A stretch of DNA of 64,000 nucleotides, from assembly GCF_002288925.2 (NCBI RefSeq), contig NW_022098002.1:2990295-3054294 (forward strand). Reading direction: 5' to 3'. Both the position numbers and the translations under genes were made by a program. Positions 46,308 to 57,412 of the stretch are shown here, piece by piece. The notes under the pieces are model-generated. The model was not told the origin of the DNA, did no database searches, and was given only the letters and a program-made list of their open reading frames with translations. Positions within the stretch are counted from its first letter, which is position 1; every line of letters starts with the position of its first letter. The DNA is from Delphinapterus leucas (lineage: Eukaryota; Chordata; Mammalia; Artiodactyla; Monodontidae).

Positions 46308-46744
46308 TGTACAGTCAGCTGTAATCACTAGTTAATAAATGGATATGGTTGGTTCAGAGATCTCAGATAAATTGTCTGTACTCAGAGTACTCCTCAAACA
46401 TTTAAGCATGCTTGGAAATCATTCCCTCAATTATTTCAGACTCTTCCCAAGTCTTATGTATGCTTTTAATTTATTTCACAAACGCTTTCTTGGCAAATAA
46501 TGCAAAGAGATCCAGTGGGGTCCAGCAAGAATAAGTGGAGTCTAAATTAAAGTGAGTTTCCTCCATTGGTTTTTATTTCCATTTTTTCAGATAAGGCAAC
46601 AGAGAGTCATCAGGTATGCAAGAGTATGTCCGTGAATAAAGGATTACTGAATAACTAACTATCCCTGATTTTCTTGGAAAAAGAATATGGAAATGTCCCC
46701 ACTTGTGGAGAAATAAGTTTAGGATCATCAGAAGAAAATAATCA
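46308..46744. other. Non-coding, AT-rich, unassigned
   Basis: Nothing recognised on either strand. Confidence 0.4.
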
Positions 46745-46990
46745 ATGAGAAAACCATTAACTTTGATTGAATGTTTAGCATGTGCCAGACACTGTGCTAA
46801 TAGAGGCTTCGTATATTATCTCATTTAATCATCACAAAACCCGAGGTTTTATCACAAGGCCCACTTTACATATGAGGGCACCAAGGCTCAGAGAGGTTAA
46901 GTAACTTGCCCAAGGTCACCCAGCTAATAAATGGAAGAGTAAAGATTGGAACTCAGGTCTGTCCTACTTGAAAGCTCATGCTCTTAATCA
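46745..46990 (-). mobile_element. MIR SINE, nearly complete
   Basis: 'agcatgtgccagacactgtg', 'aaggctcagagaggttaagt' and 'aacttgcccaaggtcaccca' are the conserved MIR core in reverse, followed by the complement of its B box. Confidence 0.93.
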
Positions 46991-47009
46991 AACAAATAAG
47001 AATAAGAAT

Positions 47010-47085
47010 GTAAATACAGCTGTCACTTATTGAGCACTTACTGGATGCCAGGAGCTGTGCTAAGAATCTCTTAATAAATGAGTCA
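47010..47085 (-). mobile_element. MIR SINE 3' fragment
   Basis: 'acttattgagcacttactgg' and 'atgccaggagctgtgctaag' in reverse orientation. Confidence 0.7.
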
Positions 47086-47289
47086 TTATCTTCTTCAAAG
47101 TTCTCTGACATTGACTCACCTGACCATCTCCATTAAATCTGAGGAAGACAGCATAAGGGAGTGAATACAGGAGAACAAGGAAAATATGTGGAAATAAATC
47201 ACTGACTTGATTTGGTTATACGACTCAGGGTAATTCTGTCTTAGTTGTTATTTTAACAATGCATCTTTCCATTAAGCACCACTTTGCTA

Positions 47290-47485
47290 CAGGAAAGAGC
47301 AGGAATTTCATCCCACAAACCATTAGGTGAATGATCATGGGCAAAAAGCCCCCGACCTCTCTGAGCCTCAGCTTCCTCATCTGTAAAATGGTACAACAAA
47401 AACACTACCACTACCTCCCTTTCAGTTGTATTGTAAAAATCAAGTGAGACAATGTCTGCAAAAGCACCTTATACACTTTTTTAAA
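47290..47485 (+). mobile_element. MIR SINE
   Basis: 'ctctgagcctcagcttcctc' and 'atctgtaaaatggtacaaca' are the forward MIR core. Follows two reverse MIR pieces. Confidence 0.88.
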
Positions 47486-47599
47486 AAACTGTATGTTTAG
47501 GCCTAAGGCCAAAAATGGGTTAATCATACTGTGATATTTACGTGAGTTTGATCACTCAGACGCTATAAACACCATGTAAAAGAGTAGGCGTTAATAATT

Positions 47600-47822
47600 A
47601 AAGCAGCCTGGTGCTGGCATGTGAATATACAGATGGAGGGATAGAGAGACTAGAAATAGACCACCCACATATGGGAATTTGGTGGATGATAAAGTGGAAT
47701 TTCAAACCACCGGGGGAACGAGATACTTCAATGAGTATGTCAGAACTGGGCAGCCAAATGGAAAAATCGTTGAGTTTGATGCCGACTTTATCACTTGTTC
47801 TAACATAATTTCCAGATGTTTC
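47600..47822 (+). mobile_element. Old L1M ORF2 fragment (left part)
   Basis: 'cacccacatatgggaatttg' and 'gatgataaagtggaatttca' resemble L1M ORF2 (the 'interior' after the RT). The L1M match continues at 48064 after the inserted young L1 end. Confidence 0.7.
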
Positions 47823-48063
47823 AATATATACACTACCAAATGTAAAATAGATAGCTAGTGGGAAGCAGCCGCATAGCACAGGGAGATCAGCTCCGTGCTT
47901 TGTGACCACCTAGACGGGTGGGATAGGGAGTGTGGGAGGGAGGGAGACACAAGAGGGAGGGGATATGGGGATATACGTATACATACAGCTGATTCACTTT
48001 GTTATACAGCAGCAACTAACACAACGTAAAGCAATTATACTCCAATAAAGATGTTAAAAAAAA
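47823..48063 (+). mobile_element. Young L1 3' UTR, very short insertion
   Basis: 'gctagtgggaagcagccgc', 'atagcacagggagatcagct' and AATAAA before an A-rich tail. Only about 240 bases of the L1 3' end are present. It splits the old L1M. No clear target duplication was found. Confidence 0.93.
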
Positions 48064-48300
48064 TCAAACTGTAAATTCCTAGGAGATAACACAGGAGAAT
48101 TTATTTGTTTTTAGAAATGAATATCTTTCCAAATAAGATGCAAAGGTACAAAAAGCATAAAACAAAAGATTTCTAAACGTATAAAAATTAAAAACTCCTG
48201 CAAGGGAAAAAAATATCACAAAGTCAAAGGGCAAATGACAAGCTGGGAGAGAATATGGCAACATATATGACAGACAAGGGGCTAAATAAATCCCTTAGTA
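48064..48300 (+). mobile_element. Old L1M ORF2 fragment (right part)
   Basis: 'aaactcctgcaagggaaaaa' and 'gggagagaatatggcaacat' are L1M ORF2 and continue the piece at 47600. Confidence 0.75.
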
Positions 48301-48432
48301 ATTAATTAATCAACAAATGTTTAGTGAGCAACTATTATGTGCCAGGCACCATTCTAAGCTTTTGGGGATTCAAACCAATTAAAACTCCCTGCCTCTTGGA
48401 GCTCATATTCTGTTGGGAAGGCCATAAAGGGA
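48298..48432 (-). mobile_element. L2 3' end
   Basis: 'gagcaactattatgtgccag' and 'tgcctcttggagctcatatt' are the reverse L2 3' terminus. It separates two L1M stretches. Confidence 0.85.
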
Positions 48433-48439
48433 TCTTGGA

Positions 48440-49082
48440 TATTAGTAAAAAAAAAAACAATAAAAAATGAGCAAAGACCATAAAGAGTTTGCATAGCTGA
48501 TAATACAAATGGTGTTTAAACATATGAAGAGTGTACACTCTTCCTCATAACAAATGAAATGCAAGTTAAATTTCAATAGGGTACCATTTTCATCCATCAA
48601 ATTTTCCAAAATCAGAAGTGTGATAATATACCATATTGACAAAGATATAGAGAAACAGGCATTCTCTTGCAGTTTAGGTTGGAGTGTGACTGGTTCAAGT
48701 TCTCTGAAAAGCAATTTGTCATCTGACTTCCAAAATCTTAAGGGTGATAATATACCACATTGACAAAGGTATAGAGAAACAGGCATTCTCTTGCAGTTTA
48801 GGTGGGAGTGTGACTGGTTCAAGTTCTCTGAAAAGCAATTTGTCATCATCTATCACAGTTATGAATGCATGCACCCTTTAGCCTAGCGATTCTGCTTCTA
48901 AAAATTTAGGCAACAGATACATTTGTATATGTGTGCAGTGACTTGTACATGAGAATGTTCACTGCAGCACTGCTTCTAACAGTGAGACTCACAACCAGTC
49001 TAGATACCCATCAGTAGGGCTATGGTTAAACAAATATGGAACATATCTAAAACAGTACAAACTGTTAAAAAGAATATAGTTG
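48440..49082 (+). mobile_element. Old L1M ORF2 end, with tandem duplication
   Basis: 'gaaatgcaagttaaatttca', 'gttcactgcagcactgcttc' and 'tagatacccatcagtagggc' are L1M ORF2 end. It contains a 124-bp direct tandem duplication (48604-48851). Confidence 0.85.
48604..48851. repeat. 124-bp tandem duplication, two copies
   Basis: Copy 1 is 48604-48727 and copy 2 is 48728-48851. Both start 'ttccaaaatc' and share 'agagaaacaggcattctctt' and 'gtgtgactggttcaagttct'. They differ at a modest number of scattered positions. The duplication is inside L1M, so it arose after that insertion. Confidence 0.95.
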
Positions 49083-49219
49083 TGGGAATTCCCTGGTGGT
49101 CCAGTGGTTAAAACTTTTCACTGCCGTAGGCCCGGGTTCAATCCCTGGTCAGGGAACTAAGATCCTGCAAGCCGCACGGCACAGCCAAAAAAAAAAAAAG
49201 AAAAGAAAAAATATAGTTG
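49073..49219 (+). mobile_element. Short CHR-type SINE with target duplications
   Basis: 'gggaattccctggtggtcc' head, B box GGTTCAATCCC and an A-rich tail (element 49083-49209). Exact 10-bp duplications 'aatatagttg' are at 49073-49082 and 49210-49219. Inserted in the L1M. Confidence 0.96.
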
Positions 49220-49370
49220 CTGAAAATAATATATGAAAGATTCTTCATAATACACTGTGAATAAACGTAAGATTCTGAACAGTTATATGCAATGCTGAGC
49301 TGATACTAATGTAAAAAAAAACCGTATGTGTATATTACATACGATAATTATAAATTTTATTAATATAAGG
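49220..49370 (+). mobile_element. L1M 3' sequence after the SINE
   Basis: The L1M continues across the SINE duplication ('gaaagattcttcataataca', 'gtaagattctgaacagttat'). Confidence 0.5.
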
Positions 49371-49854
49371 GATTTTAATGTACAATTTATAAATAATAGA
49401 ATACACAATATTCTTTATTGTAAATTCCATCCTATAACATCCCTGTGACTTGCTATTTCTTACAAAATCCACTGTCGGTTTTATAATTCTATCACTAACA
49501 ATCATGTCACAAAATCAGACCCTGAATTGAGCTTGATTACTATTCAGTCATCAAAGAAATCACTCATATCATTGACAATGAGTGTGTTCATACATGAAAA
49601 CTGATTGATATTCCTTTTTTATTCATGAGTGAAATGAACAGAAAACAAGTATGTATGTTAGAACTTCGCCGCTTGTCGGTGACATGGGCTGCTTGGCTGA
49701 ATCAGGTCACGGTTTCTGAACATCGAAGAGTATTTCCTCACCTTTCGGTACTCTTCAAAACATAGAGTCAGACACAACGCTTCTACATTGAATCTGTATT
49801 GTTATCGTTTTCCCCACCACTGTCCGAAGTCTAGAACAGGAGTCAGCTAAGGGC
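49371..49854. other. Non-coding, AT-rich
   Basis: No element or gene is recognised. Confidence 0.4.
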
Positions 49855-50062
49855 AGCCCTTGAGTCAAATCTGGCCAGCCGTCTGGTCTGTAAATGCAAT
49901 TTGGACATCCATTCATCTACGTATCATCTAAGGCTGCTTCTGTGCTTCAATGGCAGAGCTGAGTAGCTGCAACAGAGGGCCATGTAGCTGCGAACCCTCA
50001 GATATTTACTATCTGGCCCTTTACAGAGAAAGTGTGCAGACCCCTGATCTAGATAATCAGCA
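49855..50062. mobile_element. hAT-Charlie-type nonautonomous element
   Basis: 'gtcaaatctggccagccgtc', 'gcagagctgagtagctgcaa' and 'atctggccctttacagagaa' ending 'gcagacccctgatcta' follow an abundant Charlie-like family (MER58-like; the name is not certain). Confidence 0.75.
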
Positions 50063-50569
50063 GAACAATAAAACTCGCTCTGATTTGTAGTGTTTGCTGA
50101 TTTCCAGGGTGTAAATATTCCCACCATGACCAATTCCGAGCCACAAACACACTCTCACTGAATGCACAGTTGGGAAGGGGTGTAAATAAACAGCACACGA
50201 TGTGTAGTATTTCCACTCTACAGATACGACAGGTGTAAATAACCTCGGGAATATAAAATAGATGACAGAAACGTGTATTAAAATAATTAGGAAGCTGTGA
50301 GTTTGGGGTATTTGTTTTAATATGACATATTTAATAATAAGTCATATAATTTGATTTTTAATAATGGCTGTGCTTGACAACCAGCGCACCAAACTCCTGA
50401 AAACTGAACAGTGGTCCCCTATGAGCCGATAGGGCTGGCTACGGCACACCACTGGACATGGTACACAGTCAAACGTGTGAAAACTGGCAAGCAAGGGCAC
50501 GGCCTCACATGCATACATGCTTCTGTGTGCACAGAATATCTCAGAAGATGCATGAGAAACTGAGGACAG
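50063..50569. other. Non-coding, AT-rich, unassigned
   Basis: Nothing recognised. Confidence 0.4.
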
Positions 50570-50690
50570 TCGTTGGTGGACAACTGGTCTAGGAGGTGGG
50601 GTGAGATGGAGATTTATTTTTTACTGTAGATTCTTTTTGAATTTTTTTATGCCTGTGTAACCCTTAAAAACCCAATTTATTACTGTTTTT
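50570..50690 (+). mobile_element. Possible L1M 3' terminus
   Basis: 'tgagatggagatttatttttt' and 'gattctttttgaattttttt' resemble an old L1M 3' end. Confidence 0.4.
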
Positions 50691-51936
50691 AGGAGGGCTG
50701 TTAAATCACTCTTTCCTGCGTCTCCTTTCGCCCTGGAGAGTCTGGGCACTGCTGGTAGAGTGCTCTGGCATAGCCCCACCCCTGGCTGGGTCCAGGAGGG
50801 CACGCCTCCTGAAGTTCAAGCACATCGGGGCGAGGAGCCCTGGAGGCTGCATCACAGCCCTGTGAAGCAGCACTCTTCCCAGATGAAAACCCTGGCTGGA
50901 AAGCAACCTCAAGGCCTCTGGCCCCACTGCATTGCCCTGACTTCTCTTCTCTGTTTGTTCATCTTCCCTGGAAAAAATAAGTAAGCTTTTCCCCTTCACC
51001 AATTTCCCTGGCACTCTGCAGGGCAGGCCACAGAGCCCTGCCTGCCAGCTGCTTCCCGTGTGCCAAGTCTTCCTGACTCTATTTACCTCGGTGCTCCAGT
51101 GCCCCGGGCCGCGTCTGTGCTCACAGATCAGCTAGTGGGGCGGCTGCCAGCCCAAGTCCACACTCCCAGCTGGTGACCCCCAGCATGTGTGCCATGAAGA
51201 CCAGCCTGGCTATGACAGGAGTCGCTTCCACAGGAACCATCGAGAAGACTTTAGCCAGGAGAAAATACTACCTCATCCAACAAGGCTTCCGAGAGGCATG
51301 GGGGCCCCCGTGTCTATGTCATGTGTTATCCACTCCAACTGGCTTTGTCAGATTTCTGACTATCTACCTTGGGCTGTGTCCCCTGGTGCTTGTCCCTGGT
51401 TCTTTTTTGTTCTCCGGGTTTATGAACCTCTTTCTGCCTCACCTGGTCTCACGTGGACACCGGCCTCGTGGTGGAACCCTTCCCACACGTCCTGTCTGGA
51501 CCGACCACTTCCGTCCAGATGCCCAGCTCAGCTCTTATCAGCCCCCTGCCCTGTCCTCCACCTTCTCAGTCCTGGCTCCTCTCTCTGTCCCTTGAATCCA
51601 TAACCAGATATGCTCACACTCTCACCGGAGACTCCAACCTACTGACTCAGGGCCAAGGACGCACCCAAGTGTTTGTTTTCTAGGTAAGACTTCCTCAGTG
51701 GTGATGTGAAGGGCAGCAACAGATGTGTCTGTGCTCTTCCTTCAAGTTCCTGGCGACTCCTTTTTCCAGCCCCGATGTCCAGGCTAGATGAGGCTATGGG
51801 GTGTCTTAGGTCAGGTTCCCCTGAAGCAGGTCTTGAGACATAAATGAGAATGAAAGAGGTTTACCGGGCTGTGTTCCCAGAAGATGTTGGTAGGAGACCG
51901 GGAAAGGAAGAAAGCCAAGCAATGATGCAATAGTTA
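50691..51936. other. Non-coding, mixed composition
   Basis: Two overlapping plus-strand open frames (51173-51595, 51187-51603) have no recognisable domain. No clear repeat. Confidence 0.4.
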
Positions 51937-52535
51937 GCACTGCAGTTTCCCACTGCTGCATGACAAACCATCCCAACTTAGAGATGGACATCAACTGCCC
52001 TTTTCATTATGCCAACTGATTCTGTGGGTCAGGAATCTGAACACAGCAAATGGGACAGCTTGTTTCTGTCCCATCATGTCTAGGGCCTTAGCTGGGAACA
52101 CTCGAAGGCTGGATGGCTCAACAGGGACTGGAACCATCTAGAAGCTTCCTGACTTGCAAGTATGACTGAGCTGGGATGAGTCAAACCAGTGGGTCTACAT
52201 GTGGCCTTCCCTGTGGCTTTGGGCTTCTCACAGCATGGCTGTTGGGTTTCAAGAGCAAGCCTTCCAAGAGGCAAAGTCTTGGAGAAGAAGACTTGCAAGA
52301 GAACAGGGCCAAAGCTGCAAGACTTTTTCTGACCTGGTGCAGAAGTCAGCAGCAAAGTTCTACTGATTCAGCTGCACTCTGCTGGTTACAAGCAATCACT
52401 GAGCCCAGCCCAGATGCAAGGGGAGGGGAATTATCTCCAAGCCTCAATGGGCCTAAGGCAAGGTCACGTTGCAGAAGAGCATGTGGGTGGGAGGTACCAC
52501 TGTGGTCATCTTTGAAACTGCCATCTGCCACATGC
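51937..52535 (-). mobile_element. MaLR-like LTR, long diverged form
   Basis: Left end 'ttcccactgctgcatgacaa', 'tctgtgggtcaggaatctga' inside, 'aggggaggggaattatctcc' and 'atctttgaaactgccatctg' near the right end. The layout fits an old MLT1-type LTR in reverse. Subfamily uncertain. Confidence 0.65.
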
Positions 52536-52827
52536 ACAAAGGCCCACAGAGGGTACCTCTGGCTTGATCCCACGTGAGGAGCTCCAAGGACCTGGGCTGT
52601 TTATACCCACACACCCATTTGTCATTGGCCTCAGGCTGCCCTTGGGAGAGCACAAATTTCCAGTCACTTCTGTCTCTCTGTGAGTGCAGACAGAGCAGAC
52701 TCTGGCAGGCTGGGGGCAGCCCTGTGACAATGCGTGTGACAGAGACACAGGTGCTGGCCCTTGGGACTGAAAACAATGTGGGAACAGATGTGCATAAAAC
52801 TGGAAAGGGATCCCAGGTGGTATGGGC
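52536..52827. other. Non-coding spacer between LTRs
   Basis: Nothing recognised. Confidence 0.4.
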
Positions 52828-53140
52828 TGTCTCAGTCCCTTCGGGCTGCTAAAACAAAGTACCATAGACTGGGTGGCTTATAAATAACAGAGATTTCTCA
52901 AAGTTCTGGAGGTTGAAGTCCAAGATCAGGGTGCCCTCTTCCAGGGCACAGGCGGCCATCTTCTGGTCGTGTCCTGACACAGCAGAAAGCAAAAAGGGGA
53001 AGCACCCTCTGTGGTGATGCTTATAAGGACACTAATCCCATTCCGACGGCTCTGCCTCATGACCTCATCTAATCGTAATCACCCCCCAAAGGCTCCACCT
53101 TCAAATACCATCACGCTGGAAGGTAGGGTTTCAACACTGC
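52828..53140 (-). mobile_element. MaLR (MLT1-like) LTR, truncated
   Basis: 'tgtctcagtcccttcgggct', 'gtaccatagactgggtggct' and 'ccttcaaataccatcacgct'. The end near 53140 lacks the usual terminal CA block. Confidence 0.9.
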
Positions 53141-53221
53141 CATCAACGGCAGCATGGGCTGGGATCTCTGTACGTACTCCTCACTTAAGAAGTGCTGTGG
53201 AGTGTTGGTTGTGCCCTGGCG

Positions 53222-53415
53222 TTTTAGAGTTAAACAGCTCCTGGCCCCACTATGACTACTGTGTAACCTCTTTCATAAAATAGGGATAATGAGAGTACTT
53301 ACTCCACAGGGTGGTGGTAAAGATAAAATGAAGTTATGCATGAGAACCATTAACACGGTGCTTCTGGCACATGGTAAGTGCTGTAAGTGTTAACAGTTGG
53401 TGTTGTTATTTTGGT
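53222..53415 (+). mobile_element. MIR SINE
   Basis: 'taacctctttcataaaatagg', 'gggataatgagagtacttac' and 'gcacatggtaagtgctgtaa' follow forward MIR order. Confidence 0.85.
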
Positions 53416-53809
53416 AAAGGCACAAGAAAAGGAGTTATCTACCCAGCTGAGCATAGAGGGAAGGACACACTATGGGAACTATATGGAAGCTCTGACACAA
53501 GCTGGGGTGTGATGGCAAGGACAAGACTTTGCTCTTCAGGGCTATTTATGGTGTGTGTTCTGCAGGCTTAATGTGGGATGCTGGGCATGGCTGCAGGGAA
53601 GCCACTCAGCCTGTCAGGTGGCTGGTACTACACACCTACGGTCTGCAAACTCAGTGCGGTCTGGCCACCCTCCTGGGTTTCTCTGGTCGGCCCTGCTCCT
53701 TAAGCACCATTACCTGCTCTCTTTGTCTGCATTCATTTCTTAGCTGCCATGAAGCTTAACACTTGGATTTCTTTCTATTTCTCTGGCCACAATTATTTGG
53801 GTTTTTTGT
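53416..53809. other. Non-coding, unassigned
   Basis: Nothing recognised. Confidence 0.4.
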
Positions 53810-54066
53810 TTGTTTTAATAAAATAGCTCCCATACACCAAAGACATGTATGTTTGTATATAACACAGATCTACACAGTTTTTAAAAAATAACAAGAGGAA
53901 TACACAGGTGCTTGATACCCAAATTAAAAATAAACAAAAACATTACCAGTATCTTTGAAGTGTGCATGTTCCCCTGCCTAATTGCATCTTCTTACCTCCA
54001 CCCAAGAGGTTACCATTATCCTGAAATTTACGTTGATCATTCTCTTGCTTTTTCTCTATAGTGTAC
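53810..54066 (-). mobile_element. Old L1M, piece 1 of 3
   Basis: 'aacattaccagtatctttga' and 'cacccaagaggttaccatta' are L1M 3' sequence in reverse. Interrupted at 54067 by an LTR. Confidence 0.7.
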
Positions 54067-54555
54067 TGTATTAGTTATCTACTGCTGTGTAGCAAATTAT
54101 CCCAAAACTCAGCAGTTTAAAAAATATGCATTTATTACTTCACAGGTTTCGTGGTCACAAATTTGGGAGCAGCTTCGTCGGGTGGTTGTGGATCCAGATC
54201 TCTCATGAGGTTGCCGCCAAGACTTCAGCCTGGGCCACAGTCATCTGAAGGCCTCACTGGGGCTGGGGATACATTTCCAAGATGGCACACTCACGTGGCT
54301 GTTGGCAAGAGGCATCAGGTCCTTGCCACGTGAGCTACTTGAGTGTCATGACACCTGGCTTCCACCCAGAGCAAGTGATCCAGGCAAGGGCATGAAGGAA
54401 GCCACACTGCCTTTCATGACCTAGTATCAAAAGTCACACACTATTACTTATGCTTTTCTATTCATTAGAAGTGAGCCACTGAGTTCAGCCCACATTCAAG
54501 GGGAAGGGAATTAAGCTCCATCTTTTAAAGGAGTGTCAGAATGTAAGAATTTGTT
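54067..54555 (-). mobile_element. MaLR LTR (MLT1-like), in L1M
   Basis: 'tgtattagttatctactgct', 'ctcacgtggctgttggcaag' and 'cattcaaggggaagggaatt' are old MLT1 LTR features in reverse. Inserted between L1M pieces 1 and 2. Confidence 0.88.
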
Positions 54556-54589
54556 ATGTGTATATCTGTGTCTGTCTGTGGTCCTAAAC

Positions 54590-54697
54590 TACTCTTTTTT
54601 TTTTAATCTTTACCTAAATGGAATCACACTGTTAGTGTTCTGTGACTTGCAATTTCACCCAACCTTGTATTTTTGAGATCCGTTAATATTGGCACAT
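54590..54697 (-). mobile_element. Old L1M, piece 2 of 3
   Basis: 'aaatggaatcacactgttag' and 'cacccaaccttgtatttttg' fit L1M in reverse. Confidence 0.55.
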
Positions 54698-55086
54698 TGT
54701 ATTAGTCTGCTAGGGCTGCCATAAGAAAGTACTGTAGACAGGGCGGCTTGAAACAACTGAATTTGTTTTCTCAGAGTCCTGGAGGCCGGACGTCCAAGAT
54801 CAAGGTGTTGGCAGGGGTGGTTTCTTCTGAGGCCTCTCTCCTTGGCCTGTAGATGGTTTTCTTCTCCCTGTGTCTTCGCATGGTCTTCCTTCTTTATGGA
54901 TTTGTGTCCTAATTTCCTCTTCTTATAAGGACATGGGTCATATTGGATTAAGGCCTACCCTAATGATCTCATTTTATTCATTTCCCTCTTTAAAGACTTT
55001 ATACCCAAATACAGTCACAGCCTGAGATAGTGGGGGTTAGGACTTCAACATATGAATTTTATGGGGGCACAATTCAACCCATAACA
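54698..55086 (-). mobile_element. MaLR LTR (MLT1A-like), in L1M
   Basis: Complete LTR from 'tgtattagtctgctagggct' to 'tcaacccataaca', with 'ttggattaaggcctacccta' and 'ggggttaggacttcaacata' inside. Second LTR in the same L1M. Confidence 0.95.
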
Positions 55087-55625
55087 TACACAGACCTGCC
55101 ATTTATTCACTTTCACTGCTCTATAGTATTCTATTGTGTGAGTAGACAAAAAAGTTTTTTCTATTCTACTATCGATAGATATTTTATTTTCAGTTTTTGT
55201 TATTAAAAAACATACTGTCACATGCCTCCTGGCACCCTTGAATATGTAACATACATACATCTTCATATTTACTAGGTTAATGCCAATTTTTTTTTCCAAA
55301 GGTTGCGCTAATGTACGTTCCCATCACCAGGATATCAGAGTTCTCATTGCTCCACATTCTTGCCAGTGTTTGGTATTGTCAGACTCTCTAACTTTTCTAA
55401 TCTCATGGGTGAGAAATGATATCTTTTGTGGCTCTATTTAGCATTTCCCAGATGACCAACAAGGTTGAGGATCCTTTCATTTGTTTGTGAAACGCTTTTT
55501 CCTTTCTTTTGTCCATTTATCCATTGGGTTGTTAATTTTTTCCATATTGATTTGTCAAAGTTCTTCACATATTGGTACTGCACATATTTTCTACCAGCTA
55601 TGGCTTATCTTTTTACTTTCTCTGG
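55087..55625 (-). mobile_element. Old L1M, piece 3 of 3
   Basis: 'cacattcttgccagtgtttg', 'tccatttatccattgggttg' and 'ctatggcttatctttttact' are L1M ORF2 end in reverse. Confidence 0.8.
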
Positions 55626-55908
55626 CCAAACTTCGTAAGTCTCGGCTCTTCTTCTTCTGCCCATCTCTTGTTTGTGTTTCTCTCAGGTCCTGTCCTCTCC
55701 CTGCTCTACATACTGTCCTTAGTTAATCCGTCCAATGAATGAACTTCTCACCTACAAATGTTACTGAATCCTAAACTACATCTTCAAAATAGCTCTGCTG
55801 AGCATCGTAAAGTTCACTGAACACTCCATGCTTTTTCTAACTTGTGAGCTTTGGCACATGCTTGCCACTCTTAGTGGAATAACATCTCCCACCCCATCCT
55901 CCTCCACT
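55626..55908. other. Non-coding, unassigned
   Basis: No clear element. Possible weak L2 similarity. Confidence 0.35.
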
Positions 55909-56270
55909 CTCCCATACACTTTTTTTTTCTTTTCTTTCTTTTTTTTTTTTTAAATGTCGGTTCATTGGGGGTTTTTTTTATTTAGTTAGTTTTGGCTGTG
56001 TTGGGTCTTCGTTTCTGTGCAAGGGCTTTCTCCAGTTGCGGCAAGCGGGGGCCACTCTTCATTGCGGTGCGCGGGCCTCTCACTATCGTGGCCTCTCTTG
56101 TTGTGGAGCACAGGCTCCAGACACGCAGGCTCAGTAGTTGTGACCCACAGGCCCAGTTGCTCCGTGGCATGTGGGATCCTCCCAGACCAGGGCTCGAACC
56201 CGTGTCCCCTGCATCGGCAGGCAGACTCTCAACCACTGCACCACCAGGGAAGCCCTCCCATACACTTTTT
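55909..56270 (-). mobile_element. CHR-type SINE, long form, with target duplications
   Basis: Reverse SINE with a long T-rich tail on the left (55921-55960). Body 'ttttggctgtgttgggtctt' to 'ctcaaccactgcaccaccag'. The 16-bp duplication 'ctcccatacacttttt' at 55909-55924 and 56255-56270 brackets it. Confidence 0.95.
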
Positions 56271-56440
56271 AAAAATTGTATTGAAGTGTATTTGATTTAC
56301 AATGTTATGTTAATTTCCACTGTACAGCAAAGTGACTCAGTTATAGATATATATATTCTTTCTCATAGTCTTTTCCATTATGACTCATCACAGGATACTG
56401 AATATAGTTCCCTGTGCTGTACAGTAGGACCTTAATGTTT
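56262..56440 (-). mobile_element. Young L1-type 3' end, short
   Basis: 'ttgtattgaagtgtatttga', 'gtacagcaaagtgactcagt' and 'tagttccctgtgctgtacag' are a cetartiodactyl L1 3' UTR in reverse. A SINE is inserted at its tail. Confidence 0.88.
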
Positions 56441-56469
56441 ATCCCCCATACATTTTTTTATCACTAATT

Positions 56470-56700
56470 CCTACTAACCTTCAAGTCTCGGGTCTCAGCT
56501 AAGGGACTTCTCACCATGCCCCCATAGTGCCATACAACTGTCCTGCCACAGCACGTAGCACACTCTATTATAATTATCTTTTTACTGAACTGTCTCCTAG
56601 ACCAGACTATGAATCCCTATGACACTGTACCTAATACTTATGTTTCGGTACATAACTGACATGCAATAAATACTGTTGATTAGTTAGTAATTTTCATTCA
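56470..56700 (+). mobile_element. L2 3' end
   Basis: 'ttctcaccatgcccccatag', 'gactatgaatccctatgaca' and 'atgcaataaatactgttgat' follow L2 3' order in forward orientation. Confidence 0.8.
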
Positions 56701-57412
56701 TTCATTTTCATGCTCACCAATACAACTGACATATAAGTGTGCAAGTCATTTCTGTTACTAAAACATGAACATAAATTTTACACATTAATCATCAAAATAA
56801 AGTTAAAACAACCTCTGATCCCTGGTTCCCCCCAAATAAAAGTATTATAAACATGCACAACAATAGTTAAGGTTCATCAACAGCTTCTGTTCAGCCAAGA
56901 CCACTGCCCTATGACAAGAAAATCCAGACAGAAGTTTTCAGGGTCCCCCTCAAGATTTCTAATGGACCTCTGTCCCTCCCCAACATTGGCCAAACGAGTT
57001 GCATTTCCTCCAGAGAGAAATGGGAACTAGGGAGAATTGTCTAACCTGGTCACACCTGGAAAGGTGGGAACGCTTGACACGCCCAAGGAGGGATGAGGGT
57101 GCTTCTTGGCAATGACTCAATGGCGTGCTTTCCCTGAAGTCATCTGTTTGGCATTGATACCTGTGTAGTCAAAGTCAGACTGCCAGCTCTGTACTGAACT
57201 GTACCAAACAGCTGTACAGGCAGAAAGGGGTTGGCAATAGGGCATCTGATGAATGAGCTGAAGTCTTCCTTTGACTTTATTTTCTGGTCAAAATGTAAGC
57301 TGAACAGATTTGCTACTTTTTCTTTCCTCTGAGATAAATCTTTCCAAGTATTTGGAATTAGAATTAGACTGACTGGGTGTCAGTCAGTCACTTCTAATTT
57401 CCTCCAGTGCAA
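56701..57412. other. Non-coding, unassigned
   Basis: Nothing recognised in about 700 bases. Confidence 0.4.

Noticed and set aside
48604..48851. A CRISPR-like repeat pair
   Set aside because: Only two copies exist, with no spacers, within a mammalian L1M. It is a tandem duplication.
51173..51603. Two overlapping open frames of about 140 codons
   Set aside because: They use different frames of the same stretch, and neither shows a recognisable domain.
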